From: Agapanthus africanus
Taxonomy: Eukaryota > Streptophyta > Magnoliopsida > Asparagales > Amaryllidaceae
Length of the DNA stretch: 64,000 bases
Assembly (NCBI GenBank): GCA_030015575.1
Contig: JASDDO010000006.1
Span: forward strand, 102,354,045-102,418,044
Reading direction: 5' to 3'
Below are positions 22,030 to 35,009 of this stretch, one piece after another; position 1 is the first letter of the stretch, and each line of letters opens with the position of its first letter. The notes under the pieces were generated by a model. The model was not told the origin of the DNA. It saw only the letters and a list, made by a program, of their open reading frames with translations, and searched no databases. The position numbers were made by a program, and so were the translations under genes.

Positions 22030-23360
22030 TGTCACGACCCGAAGTTTGGCCCGTGACCGGCACTTAACCACGTAACGTTTACAGGCGTAACGCGACTAAG
22101 TGAACCGAAAACCCAGAAATCAAACCAGTGAAAGTATAGAGTGTTATAAGTTTAAAATGAAAGCACTTACTAACATGATAAGAAGTCTAAGTAATCAATC
22201 ACCAAGATAGTAATATACGACGCCGTAGCGAAGATCAAGATCCACAAGTGGGAACATCACAGATAGGATAAACTGCAGGAACAGTCGGCTCACAACGAGC
22301 TCGACATCAGAATACAAATATAATACATCATCGTCCTCACACTGTCTCTAAGTCAAATACATACATGGTAGATGGAGAATACTAGATACAAGAATGTACA
22401 TAACTGAAAGATAAACAGATACCGCACAAAACCCACCTATCAGCAAAAGAGCTAGTACACCAACAATGGGGGTATCTGTGTCAAAAGATGCAACCGCAGC
22501 CTGCCGCGACTACTCCGAAGGGCAACCTGCAAACACTGTGGCACAACGGGGGTGAGTTGCCAACTCGTGAATAGAGATAACATATAAAGGTAATCGCGAG
22601 CATGCACGTACTGCGCTACTCTATCATATGCCAACAGATGATATCAATATGTGATAAGCAGTATGTGCAACAATCATGCAAGTGCTCTATCAGGTAATGT
22701 AACTACAGGATGAGGTACAATAGTAAATGCTGACCAGGGGCAATATAATATCTACACGGAATGTCAACGTGGAATATATAATCGGTGTCCATCAATGCAC
22801 CCAGATCCCCCAAATAGCTCAGGCGCCGGCACTCTCATCGGCCCTCAAATCCTGTACATCTCTGAGAATCCCGAGTGCCCAACATCGGCACCCAAATATC
22901 ATAAATACTCGTGTCTAGCATCGACACAAAAATCCTCATCCATCGGGCCCCGTCAGTCCGGGTCAGCCCACGGGCCCCGTCTGCGGTATCGGCCCTCGGT
23001 CCCAGCAGTACGGATCACCCCACATCCATCTATCGACTCTGATCAGTATCCTCCGGATAACTGTCAGGTCCAACCAATCACCGGTAGGTAGTAGTCTCTC
23101 TACCAGGCTCACCGTCTACTGCACAGCGAAACCGTTCTCGCCCCGGGGTACCATACCGGGTCCACCATGTACCCGTAATCGGTCTCAACCAGCTCCTCGA
23201 TTCGGGTTCACATATATCACTCTAGCACCGAGAAAACACATGGTGGACGCACCGAAATATCATATCAAGGGAACCGGGTTTTTAAATGATTACATATTTG
23301 CAATGGCCACGGATCCCAAATCCAGAAATCACATGTAATCCAAACCAAAATGCAAGTCAA

Positions 23361-23790
23361 TGATCCGATATGATATGTGCGTCAAATATAAATATCATGT
23401 CAAGTCACATATAGATGAGGTACAATATGATGATCCGATGTGATATAGGCATCAAGTATGAATAACATGTCAAGTAACATATAGATGAGCTACAATATGA
23501 TGATCCGATGTTATATAGACATCAAGTATGAATAGCATGTCAAGTCACATATAGATGAGCTACAATATGATGATCCGATGTGATATAGGCATCCAGTATG
23601 AATAGCATGTCAAGTCACATATAGATGAGCTACAATATGATGATCCGATGTGATATAGGCAGCAAGTATGAATAGCATGTCAAGTCACATATAGATGAGC
23701 TACAATATGATGATCCGATGTGATATAGGCATCAAGTATGAATAGCATGTCAAGTCACATATAGATGAGCTACAATATGATGATCCGATG
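23361..23790 (-). repeat. 70-bp tandem repeat, six units (C 3' LTR)
   Basis: TGATCCGAT recurs at 23361, 23431, 23501, 23571, 23641, 23711 and 23781, exactly 70 bp apart. The same repeat has three units in C's other LTR and seven in E's 5' LTR. Confidence 0.93.
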
Positions 23791-24049
23791 TAAATTCTAC
23801 AGTGTGAGTGTCATGGCAATTACTAACGGTGTGTGTTTAACATGCAGGATAGTGCTCGTGCAACATGGACCGTTAGTAATTGTGCGGTGTTCTATCAATT
23901 CTAGTTTATATCCAAATAGTAGGGAATGCAGCATGCACTAAATAGTAGCCATGAATAGTCAATGTATACAAAGGAAACTATAAGGTCCTATCAGCCCTGA
24001 CGTAGAACGCCATGCGGGCGATATCCCCGTAGATGTGAAATCTACTCAC

Positions 24050-24123
24050 GGTAGTCTCTCGCTAGGTATAGCCAACAACTTGTTTCCCCTTCTGCGCGGC
24101 GTCCACCGTACTCGCCTGCGAAC
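24050..24123 (-). other. Conserved 74-nt exon-like block (C 3' LTR)
   Basis: On the minus strand it is preceded by ATTCTAG and followed by GTGAGTAGAT. Length and borders equal those of the A, E and G blocks. Confidence 0.6.
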
Positions 24124-25430
24124 CTAGAATTACACAATATATCACACGTAAGCTTGAAGTCACACAAACGCGACATTAAAGCCGAACTAGTAACTCGTGT
24201 CGCGAACCAAGCGTGCGTGTGCACGATACGCTAAAACGCGTGGTTACGCGCCTGAAACCACTCCGACACATCACGATACGCAGAAACCCAAACCCACAAA
24301 CACGTATCACGCGTGTCGCGAAGACTAAAAATACGGGAATATAGGTAATCACCTCCAGATTTTGATACAGAAATTATATTGTAAAACTATATATACCAAA
24401 ACAACCCACATAGCAGCAGACACCCACACCCCAAACCCCAACCCAATGAACCCCCATCTGGCCGCAAATTGCGGCCAGAATGCACATTTCGGCGACCTGG
24501 GTAGGGAATTGGGCTCCCATGTTTTGTGTGTGCACTCTATACCCCCCATACATGCTACAGTAACATCTAGTTTTACTCTGAAATGTCCCGGGTAGCAGCA
24601 GATCCTACAGGGCCTTATTTCTAGTTAAAATCCACACTTTTGCACTAAAATCAAACTTTAGGGTATTTTGTGCAAACTGAAACAAAACTTGGCCTAAGAT
24701 AGCTCTAATAACACATAATAGAGCTAACACAACTAACAAAACCCTAATCTAACAAGTGAATCACAAATATCCTTAAATATCACCAAAAATGCACAAAAAT
24801 GAAATTTTTACTAAAGAATACTACAAGTTTAAGGAAACGGAGTGCTAATATGAGTTAATACCTTCTAAGAATCTTGTAGAACACCAAAAGTTCCAGCTTC
24901 TCCTTCTAGTGTGCAGATTTACCTTTGAACACCTCAAAAACCTCACTTTTCCATGGTTTTGTGAAGAAAATGTGTTGATAAGTATAGGGTTTTGTGTATG
25001 GATCAAAGGGGGATGAAAAGAGAAGAGAATATGGAGGAAAATGAGGGTTTTTGGCTGCTGGAATTGCTGCTGGATTCAGAATGAGGGAAAGAGAGAGAAG
25101 AGAGATGAGAGAAGAAAAGGGGTCAAAAAGTCAAATTTTTTCTACCTAACACCATGCTCATTTGTTTATTAGGATTTGAATTATAAAATGGGGTTTTGTT
25201 TAGGTTAAAAAATGGTGGGGAAAATAACAACCATGCAACACAAGAAAATGGTTAACATGCTACCAAAAACCCTAAGTCTCAAAAATGTCTAATGGTGCAA
25301 GTGTACACTACACAAGGAAAATGATGCTAACACTACTAAATAACTAATAATCCTAGGAACACATATATAATAACACGTACGATCACTAATTATCACGAAA
25401 GACATTCAAACGGAAATTCAAAGTGTTACA

Positions 25431-25445
25431 ATCTACCCCCCTTAA
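25431..25445 (-). other. Polypurine tract of element C
   Basis: The minus strand reads TTAAGGGGGGTAGAT directly before the 3' LTR. Confidence 0.85.
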
Positions 25446-25473
25446 AGAAATTCGGTCCCCGAATTTAAAAAAT

Positions 25474-28400
25474 CTAACTATACGCACCTTCAAAATGATG
25501 GGGATACCTCTTCCTCATCTCGCTTTCGGTCTCCCAAGTGACTTCCTCGCCGCTCTGGCCACGCCAAAGTACTTTGACGGACGGTATCTCCTTCGACCTC
25601 AATTTCTTCACTTGTCGATCCAAGATCATCACCGGCTGCTCTGCATAGGAAAGGTCGCGCTCAAGCTGGACCGTCGGGTGCTGAATCGCATGCGAAGGAT
25701 CATGAAGATATCTGCGGAGCATCGAAACGTGAAATACGGGGTGCACGTCTGGAAAACTGGGCGGAAGGGCTAATCGATACGCAACCGCACCAATACGCTC
25801 AAGAATCTCGAAGGGGCCCACGTATCTGGGACTAAGCTTCCCCTTCTTCCCAAACCTCATCACTCCTTTCATTGGGGAGACCCTCAAGAAAACATGATCA
25901 CCAAGAGAAAACTCAAGTCTGCGCCGACGACGTTCCGCATAAGACCTCTGCCTACTCTGGGCTGCTCTCATCCTATCGCGAATCAACTGGATCTTCGCGG
26001 TCGTCTCCTCCACAATCTGCGGTCCTAAGATACTGCTCTCACTAAGCTCCGTCCAACAGGTGGGCGATCTGCATCTCCTCCCATAAAGAGCCTCAAACGG
26101 TGCCATCTGAATGGTCTCCTGGTAGCTGTTGTTGTAGGAGAACTCTACTAAGGGCAAATGATGATCCCAGCTACCTCTGAAGTCTAAAACGAATGCTCTG
26201 AGCATGTCCTCGAGAGTCTGAATAGTCCGCTCTGACCGTCCGTCGGTCTGCGGATGGAATGCTGTGCTGAAACTCAAGCGAGTGCCCAAAGCCTCCTGAA
26301 GCCTCTGCCATAGCCGGCTGGTAAACTGGGTGCCTCTATCGGACACGATGCATGTCGGAACTCCGTGCAATCGTACAATCACATCAATGTAAATCTGGGC
26401 ATACTGAGCAAATCCGAAATTCGTCTTCACCGGTAGGAAGTGAGCCGCTTTCGTCAAACGATCCACGATCACCCAGATGGAGTCATACCCTCGACTAGTT
26501 CTGGGTAGACCCATAATGAAATCCATAGATATCTATTCCCATTTCCACTCCGGAATGGGTAACGGCTGTAGCTCTCCCGCGGGCCTCTGGTGCTCAGCCT
26601 TGACTTGCTGATAAGTCAGGCATCTCGACACAAAATCTGCAATGTCCCTCTTCATACCGTCCCACCAGTAAACATCTCTCATATCGTGGTACATCTTGGT
26701 GGAACCGGGATGAACACTATACACCGACCGATGTGCCTCCTCAAGAATCTCACGCCGCAATCCCTCAGCATCTGGTACGCACAGTCTAGCTCCAAATCGT
26801 AGTGTCCCCTGATCATTGATCTCGAACTCGGAAAATCTACCCTGTCCCATCTGTGTCCTGATCTCTGAACAGCAGTCATCACTGTGCTGTGCCTCATGTA
26901 TAGGGTCAAGCAACTGTGGGCGTGCACGAACATGCACAATCTGTCCTCCGATCGGCGTAAACTCGAACTGTACCCGGCTGTCGCATAAGATCTGCCAATC
27001 CGCCGACGACTGCCTCTGCACTGCGCTCAAACAAGATAGACTACCCCCGGGCTTCCTGCTCAAAGCATCCGCCACTACATTCGCCCTGCCCGGGTGATAC
27101 AAGATCTCACAATCGTAGTCTTTCACTAACTCCATCCATCGGCGCTGTCTAAGGTTCAGGTCTCGCTGCTGAAATATGTACTTTAAGCTCTTGTGGTCAG
27201 TGAATATCTGGCATGACTCTCCATACAGATAATGTCGCCAGATCTTGAGTGCAAAGACCACCGCAGCCATCTCCAGATCATGAGTGGGGTAATTCTGTTC
27301 ATGTTTCTTTAATTGCCGCGAAGCATACGCGATCACCCTGTCATGCTGCATCAAAACGCACCCTAGCCCCACTCGTGAAGCATCACAGTAGACCACAAAT
27401 CCGCCTGATCCTGAAGGCAATGATAGCACTGGTGTCGTAGTCAGTAGAGCCCGTAGCCGCTGGAAACTGTGCTCACACTCCTCCGTCCATTCGAAGCGAA
27501 TTCCCTTCCGGGTCAACCCGGTCAAAGGTGTAGCAATGCGAGAGAAGTCCTGCACGAATCGCCTGTAATAGCCTGCCGGCCTTAGAAAGCTGCGAATCTC
27601 CGTCACTGACGTGGGTCTAGGCCAACTCCGAACTGCCTCGATCTTTCTCGGGTCGACACATATACCATCTCGTGTAATCACGTGCCCCAAGAAGTCTACG
27701 CTGTCTAGCCAGAAGGCACACTTGGAGAATTTGGCGAAAAGCTAATGCTCCCTCAAGGTCTGCAGCGTAATCCGCAGGTGCTGCTCGTGCTCCTCTCTAC
27801 TCCGAGAATACACCAAGATATCGTCAATAAACACTATAATGAACAGATCAAGATACGGCCGAAAAATACGGCTCATCAAATCCATAAATGCTGCTGGTGC
27901 GTTGGTGAGTCCGAACGACACCACCAAAAACTCATAATGGCCGTAACGTGTGCGGAAGGCTGTCCTAGGAATGTCCTCCTGTCGAACCCGCAGCTGATGG
28001 TAGCCCGATCGCAAATCGATCCTCGAAAAGTATCCTGCCCCCTGAAGCTGGTCGAACAAATCGTCGATGCGTGGCAAAGGATATCTGTTCCGCACTGTCA
28101 CCCTGTTCAGCTGGCGGTAGTCGATACACAAACGCATACTGCCGTCCTTCTTCTTGATAAACAGGACTGGAGCACCCCAAGGAGAAACACTGGGTCGAAT
28201 AAGTCCCTTATCCAGCAAGTCCTGCAACTGACCCTTCAATTCTCGAAGTTCCGCCGGGGCCATCCGATAAGGCGGTACAGAAATAGGCCCCGCGCGAGGA
28301 ACCAAGTCAATACAGAAGGAAATATCACGCTCGGGCGGTAGCCCAGGAAGCTCGTCAGGGAACACATCAGGGAACTCGCTAACAACCGGAACCTGATCCA

Positions 28401-28767
28401 GAGGAACCTCTGTAGCTCTAGTATCACAAACATATGAGAGAAATCCTGACATCCCTTCCGCAAAAGCTGTCCAGCGCGAAAAGAAGAAATCACACTGTGA
28501 GGGGTGGCACCACGGTCCCCCAACACAACAACCACCGACTCGCCGGGAAAAAAAAAATCGAACTGTCTTCTCGCAGCAGTCAACAGAAGCATAGCACGTG
28601 GCTAACCAATCCATGCCCAAAAGAACGTCGAAGTCCAACATCTCAACAAGGATCAAATCGACCGGCAATTCTCTCTCGCCAATACGGACGGTACAGGATC
28701 GGAATACGTGCCTAGCAATAAACGACTCTACCACAGGAGTAGTCACAACAAGCAGCTGGTCAAGCAA
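25474..28767 (-). pseudogene. Element C pol: protease part, RT, RNase H, integrase, chromodomain (broken)
   Basis: One frame runs from within the protease (28767) to the chromodomain with TAG at 27742-27744 and at 26533-26535, both where A or G has CAG. A one-base insertion in a T-run near 28553 and a compensating loss near 28445 garble about 35 residues between PR and RT. RT has [10 protein letters not shown] and catalytic FIDD near 27826. RNase H has [10 protein letters not shown]. In the integrase zinc finger one Cys is changed to Tyr (codon at 26611-26613). The DDE residues remain near 26522, 26345 and 26236. The chromodomain end (EVTWE, YPHHFEG) stops at 25474, before the polypurine tract. 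Confidence 0.92.
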
Positions 28768-30203
28768 CCGGACTCTCTACCCAAACTCGGCACAAAGTGT
28801 GTGGATACGTACGAGTGCGTAGATCCGGGATCGAATAACACGTGTGCATCAACCGAACATACAGAAAGGATACCTGAGACCACCGCATTGGACGCCTGCG
28901 CGTCCTGATGCGTCAAAGCAAAAACTCGGGCCTGTCCTCCACCTGCAACTAACTGTCCCCTGCCGGCCGCTGGCTGCCCTCTACCTCGGACACTTCGTCC
29001 TCTATGAACAAATCCTCCGCGACCACGACCTCTCTGTGTATGCGTCTGACGCGGAGTAACAGTAAGTACTATCGGCAATGCCGTCTGGGGTGGTGAAGGT
29101 GGTAATGTAACATGTGGTGCTACCGTCCCACTCCGGGGTACCTCAGGACAATCTCGCACACGATGATAAGAACTCCCGCAACGGTAACATCCCGATGATG
29201 GTCGCTGACCCTCCTGGGGATAGGAGCTAAACAATCGGCCTCGTCTCGAATCTCTGCCACCTGCAAGGTGCCTGTCAGGACGCCGGAAAGGCCGTCTCTG
29301 CACTGACGTATCTGCACGAACTCTCTTCGGCTCTGGAACTGCCGAAGTCTCAGCAAGGCGCTCCTCAACTAATAATGCTGCATCTACTGCTGCTGCGTAT
29401 GTCTCGTAATGCTGCGCGCTGATAGCAAGGAATAGTGGTGTAAGCAAGCCTCGGACAAATCTCTTGACTCGCAACTCCTCAGTAGCCACTAGATACGGAG
29501 CATAAACGGATAGCTCGGTGAACAGCACATCTTACTCTGCCACTGACATCTCTGGCGTCTGGCTTAAAGACTCGAACCTGCATGCTCTAGCATCTCTGAC
29601 ACTCAGGGAAAGAAAGCGGGCAAGGAATAGCGCCACGAACTCTGTCCAGGTCATAGGAGGAAGACCTGCTACTCTACCCTTCTCGACTGATTCGCACCAT
29701 TTCTGCGCAAGACCTTCCAGGCGAAAGCTCGCGAACTTAACCCATCTCGCATCTGCGCATCTAAGTGAACGGCATATCCGCGCCATCTTATCAATGAAAG
29801 AATGTGGGTCCTCGGCCACATCGGTGCCTGTGAAGACCGGAGGCTTCAGCCTCATAAACTCTGACAGCGATACTGTAATAACCTCTGTAGTCGCAGGTGC
29901 AACTGCCTGAACTGTGGGTACCACCGCGGTCTCTGCAACGGGTGGAACTACCTCTGGTCACTGCGCTCGATGTGTCTCAACTAGAGATCCCATCATCTGG
30001 CGCATCTCCTGCATACTGGATCCCATCGTCTGGCGTATCTCCTGCATGCCAGCCCCTAACATAGCAATCTGATCTGTCACGGCAGGAACAGCCTACTCGG
30101 GCACAACCGTTGTACTACCCGGACCAGTCCTCGTCTCGGACGAGTCAACTCGAATCTCGGCCCTCGCGGCCGCTCTCTGCGCCCTCGTAGTCTTTGGCGG
30201 CAT
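28743..30203 (-). pseudogene. Element C gag and start of protease (broken)
   Basis: The ATG at 30203 starts MPPKTTRAQRAAARAEIRVD. One frame reads gag core (RLKPPVFTG, WVKFASFRLEGLAQKW, VKRFVRGL), CCHC knuckle (CYRCGSSYHRVRDC), an Arg/Gly-rich linker and the protease active site [10 protein letters not shown] near 28830. Stops lie at 30093-30095 (TAG), 29958-29960 (TGA where E has CGA) and 29532-29534 (TAA where A has the TAT of SEYD). A one-base loss after GRESG near 28765 moves the rest of the protease to the next frame. This is the full-length gag reference for the shortened gags of B and E. Confidence 0.9.
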
Positions 30204-30422
30204 AATGGCTGGAAGGATCAATAGGATTCGATAAGGATACGGAAATCGAATCGCAAGAATGTATATACTCAAGAAGGAACATAAATCAACAAGTCCTAAG
30301 GTCGCGTAGGCGGAGTACCGAGTGGTGAGTATGCCGCGGAACATACACACGCTAGGCTACCCTGCTGTAGCTACCTACTCCATCATACCAGGGTCATCCT
30401 ACACTCTGAAAGGTAAACCTAC

Positions 30423-30434
30423 GCTCTGATACCA
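30423..30434 (-). other. Primer-binding site of element C
   Basis: The plus strand reads GCTCTGATACCA, four bases from the LTR edge at 30439. Confidence 0.9.
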
Positions 30435-30438
30435 ACTT

Positions 30439-33400
30439 TGTCACGACCCGAAGTTTGGCCCGTGACCGGCACTTAACCACGTAACGTCTACAGGCGTAAC
30501 GCGACTAAGTGAACCGAAACCCGAGAAATCAAATCAGTGAAAATATAGAGTGTTATAAGTTTAAAATGAAAGCACTTACTAACATGATAAGAAGTCTAAG
30601 TAATCAATCACCAAGATAGTAATATACGACGCCGTAGCGAAGATCAAGATCCACAAGTGGAAACATCACAAATAGGATAAACTGCAGGAACAGTCGGCTC
30701 ACAACGAGCTCGACACCAGAATACAAATATAATACATCATCGTCCTCACACTGTCTCTAAGTCAAATACATACATGGTAGATGGAGAATACTAGATACAA
30801 GAATATACATAACTGAAAGATAAACAGATACCGCACAAAACCCACCTATCAGCAAAAGAGCTAGTACACCAACAATGGGGGTATCTGTGTCAAAAGATGC
30901 AACCGCAGCCTGCCGCGACTACTCCGAAGGGCAACCTGCAAACACTGTGGCACAACGGGGGTGAGTTGCCAACTCGTGAATAGAGATAACATATAAAGGT
31001 AATCGCGAGCATGCACGTACTGCGCTACTCTATCATATGCCAACAGATGATATCAATATGTTATAAGCAGTATGTGCGACAATCATGCAAGTGCTCTATC
31101 AGGTAATATAACTACAGGATGAGGTACAATAGTAAATGCTGAGCAGGGGCAATATAATATCTACACGGAATGTCAACGTGGAATATATAATCGGTGTCCA
31201 TCAATGCACCCAGATCCCCCAAATAGCTCAGGCGCCGGCACTCTCATCGGTCCTCAAATCCTGTACATCTCTGAGAATCCCGAGTGCCCAACATCGGCAC
31301 CCAAATATCATAAATACTCGTGTCTAGCATCGACACGCAAATCCTCATCCATCGGGCCCCGTCAGTCCGGGTCAGCCCACGGGCTCCGTCTGCGTAATCG
31401 GCCCTCGGCCCCAGCAGTACGGATCATCCTACATCCATCTATCGACTCTGATCAGTATCCTCCGGATAACTGTCAGGTCCAACCAATCACCGGTAGGTAG
31501 TAGTCCCTCTGCCAGGCTCACCGTCTACTACACAGCGAAACCGTTCTCGCCCCGGGGTTCCATATCGGGTCCACCATGTACCCGTAATCGGTCTCAACCA
31601 GCTCCTCGATTCGGGTTCACACATATCACTCTAGCACCGAGAAAACACATGGTGGACACACCGAAATATCATATCAAGGGAACCGGGTTTTTAATTGATT
31701 ACATATTTGCAATGGCCACGGTTCCCAAATCCAGAAATCACATGTAATCCAAACCAAAATGCAAGTCAATGATCCGATATGATATGTGCGTCAAATATAG
31801 GCATGTCAAATCACATATAGATGAGCTACAATATGATGATCCGATGTGATATAGGCATCAAGTATGAATAGCATGTCAAGTCACATATAGATGAGCTACA
31901 ATATGATGATCCGATGTGATATAGGCATCAAGTATGAATAGCATGTCAAGTCACATATAGATGAGCAACAATATGATGATCCGATGTAAATTCTACAGTG
32001 TGAGTGTCATGGCAATTACTAACGGTGTGTGTGTAACATGCAGGATAGTGCTCGTGCAACATGGACCGTTAGTAATTGTGCGGTGTTCTATCAATTCTAG
32101 TTTATATCCAAATAGCAGGGAATGCAGCATGCACTAAATAGTAGCCATGAATAGTCAATGTATACAAAGGAAACTATAAGGTCCTATCAGCCCTGACGTA
32201 GAACGCCATGCGGGCGATATCCCCGTAGATGTGAAATCTACTCACGGTAGTCTCTCGCTAGGTATAGCCAACAACTTGTTTCCCCTTCTGCGCGGCGTCC
32301 GCCGTACTCGCCTGCGAACCTAGAATTACACAATATATCACACGTAAGCTTGAAGTCACACAAACGCGACATTAAAGCCGAACTACTAACTCGTGTCGCG
32401 AACCAAGTGCGTGTGTGCACGATACGCTAAAACGTGTGGTTACGCGCCTGAAACCACTCCGACACGTCACGATACGCAGAAACCCAAAACCCACAAACAC
32501 GTATCAAGCGTGTCGCGAAGACTAAAAATACGGGAAAATAGGTAATCACCTCCAGATTTTGATACAGAAATTATATTGTAAAACTATATATACCAAAACA
32601 AACCACATAGCAGCATACACCCACACCCCAAACCCCAACCCAAAGAACCCCCATCTGGTCGCAAATTGCGGCCAGAATGCACATTTCGGCGGCCTGGGTA
32701 GTGAATTGGGCTCCCATGTTTTGTGTGTGCACTCTATACCCCCCATACATGCTACAGTAACATCTAGTTTTACTCTGAAATGTCCCGGGTAGCAGCAGAT
32801 CCTACAGGGCCTTATTTCTAGTTAAAATCCACACTTTTGCACTAAAATCAAACTTTAGGGTATTTTGTGCAAACTGAAACAAAACATGGCCTAAGATAGC
32901 TCTAATAACACATAATAGAGCTAACACAACTAACAAAACTCTAATCTAACAAGTGAATCACAAATATCCTTAAATATCACTAAAAATGCAAAAAAAGTGA
33001 GATTTTTACTAAAGAATACTACATGTTTAAGGAAACAGAGTGCTAATATGAGTTAATACCTTCTAAGAATCTTGTAGAACACCAAAAGTTCCAGCTTCTC
33101 CTTCTAGTGTGCAGATTTGCCTTTGAACACCTCAAAAACCTCACTTTTCCATGGTTTTGTGAAGAAAATGAGTTGATAAGTATAGGGTTTTGTGTATGGA
33201 TCAAAGGGGGATAAAAAGAGAAGAGAATAAGGAGGAAAATGGGGGTTTTTGGCTGCTGGAATTGCTGCTGGATTCAGAATGAGGGAAAGAGAGAGAAGAG
33301 AGAAGAAAAGGGGTCAAAAAGTCATTTTTTTTCTACCTAACACCATGCACATTTATTTATTAGCATTTGAATTATAAAATGGGGTTTTGTTTAGGTTAAA

Positions 33401-33624
33401 AAATGGTGGGGAAAATAACAACCATGCAACACAAGAAAATGATTAACATGCTACCAAAAACCCATAAGTCTCAATAATGTCTAAGTGTGCAAGTGTACAC
33501 TACACAAGGAAAATGATGCTAACACTACTAAATAACTAATAATCCTAGGAACACATATATATAATAACACGTACGATCACTAATTATCACGAAAGACATT
33601 CAAACGGAAATTCAAAGTGTTACA
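30439..33624 (-). repeat. 5' LTR of element C
   Basis: 3186 bp, and apart from repeat number very similar to 22030-25430. It has only three 70-bp units (31769-31986) against six in the partner, which explains nearly all of the 215-bp length difference. The 74-nt block is at 32246-32319. It carries no gene. Confidence 0.92.
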
Positions 33625-33629
33625 CGGGT
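33625..33629. repeat. Target-site duplication of element C, right copy
   Basis: CGGGT, after which the LTR of element I resumes. Confidence 0.92.
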
Positions 33630-34793
33630 ATATCACATATACCCGGCCGATATCTCATATCGCGAGAATCCAATACGGTATCACATACCGCATTATCCAC
33701 GGTCCCGCACATATCACATATGTGCTCCTACTCCGTTTTGCCTGAGCCAAGAAACCTCTGTGTAGGACTCTAAAGAATCGTCAATACGCCGGCAGTCGGT
33801 GATGATCATATCAAACACCCACAAGCTGCAAGCGGTCAGCTAAAGGTAACAGCCACCCAGGTATTGAACGCTTAGAAGATCAACAAGCAAGCCTATACAT
33901 TCTCCTGTGAATCCAACAAGTAACACTCCCGTACAGTCCGATCTCGTCGTCTGATATGTCGCATATCTCGCCTAGGGGTGGTAAACGTCAGTCCCCAGTA
34001 GCTTGATAAGTCGTGTCGATATGAGGTCTATAACAGTTCGAGAAACTACTGATAACACTTATCAGTAAATCTCAGCAACCCTGACCAGGGATTTCCGGTT
34101 ATAGCCAATCGAACAAAGCACAACATCAACTCCCTATACCGGGAGAGACGAATCCCCTCCTATCGCTCATTGCCTCCATGTGATTCGGGACTGTACCCAA
34201 AAGCCACCTTTTTGCACGCCCTCTTGGACGTGGTATGATGGAAATCAAAACACAGTGGGAATCACACAAGACTCTATGACGATCTCGGGTCAACAAACTA
34301 CTCTGTACCAGTGTCACCGGAGAACTGCCATCTGACGTGAGGTATAATACCATCTGGGAGTTCTCGGCGAGTCCATCCAGTGTACCCAATCTCTACTGAG
34401 CACCCGTACACCATCCTTGATGTCAAACATCGATAGATATGGGATCATCCATCGCCCATCATGTGGGTCAAGATGCGTATACGCTAGTCTACTCTGGTGC
34501 ATCGATGCCCTGTCTCGATACACCCTCGACTAGGAACAGTTACAGAATGTACTCGTCGACTACCGTGGCCCCACTAGTATGATCTCATCATAGTCCCAGT
34601 AGTCGAGTACATATCCTAAGGGCTTCATCAACATGTAACATAGATACAATCAGAGTACATGTTAAGATAAAGTACAACCAGATAGCATACTATCATGTCG
34701 AGCAAGAAAGTCCTTCCTATATATGTCCAAGCATCAATTACAATATACATCGTATGTACAGTAATGGCCTCTAGGGCATACATATAACTAACA
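33630..34793 (-). repeat. 3' LTR of element I, start portion
   Basis: Read on the minus strand it begins TGTTAGTTATATGTATGCCC at 34793, beside the polypurine tract, and resembles the F and H LTR start. With 21043-22029 it makes an LTR of about 2.15 kb, close to F's 2.04 kb. No gene is seen. Confidence 0.78.
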
Positions 34794-35009
34794 ATCTCCC
34801 ACTTTCACTAGGGCCATTTGTTGTGGTATCACATTCCCAACAATTAGCTGTGGTTGAAGTATCTCATACTCAACCATCCCATAAAAGTCTCTACTGGGAA
34901 AAAGGCCGTTGTGAGTGGATCCGCGTTGTTGTCCTCTGTGTCTACTCACCTAACCTCGATCTCCCTGGAGATCAACCATCTCCATGATCAGGTGATACTG
35001 CCTAAGAAT
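34794..35009 (-). pseudogene. Element I RNase H end and polypurine tract
   Basis: The minus strand shows YHLI near 34990 and, after a frameshift and a stop, EDNNADPLT near 34900. These match YHLIREI and ENNTADPLT of element F. AAAGTGGGAGAT then precedes the LTR. The gene is cut at 35009 by the H LTR. Confidence 0.75.

Larger units (their letters stand above)
22030..25430 (-). repeat. 3' LTR of element C
   Basis: 3401 bp, from TGTCACGACC (plus-strand left edge) to GTGTTACA at 25430. Minus-strand landmarks are the exon-like block at 22437-22526, the 74-nt block at 24050-24123, a GTATTAA donor-like site near 24860 and six 70-bp repeats at 23361-23780. It carries no gene. Confidence 0.92.
22030..33624 (-). 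mobile_element. Element C: complete Tekay-type Ty3/gypsy element
   Basis: C is a full element on the minus strand with both LTRs, primer-binding site, gag, pol, polypurine tract and duplication CGGGT. It is inserted in element I's LTR. Its LTRs are the same family as those of E (shared 70-bp repeat, palindrome and 74-nt block) but its gag is full length, unlike that of E and B. The two LTRs differ mainly by three copies of the 70-bp repeat. Gag-pol carries at least five stops and several frameshifts. Confidence 0.93.
21043..35009 (-). mobile_element. Element I: Ty1/copia element, 3' part, split by C and cut by H
   Basis: I is made of 21043-22029 and 33630-35009, separated by element C. On the minus strand it shows the end of an RNase H gene, a polypurine tract (34794-34806) and a 3' LTR from 34793 to 21043. 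The LTR starts TGTTAGTTATATG and matches the family of H and F in its opening (GCCCTAGAGGCCATTACTGTA). Its 5' half lies beyond the window, displaced by H and everything inside H. Confidence 0.8.
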
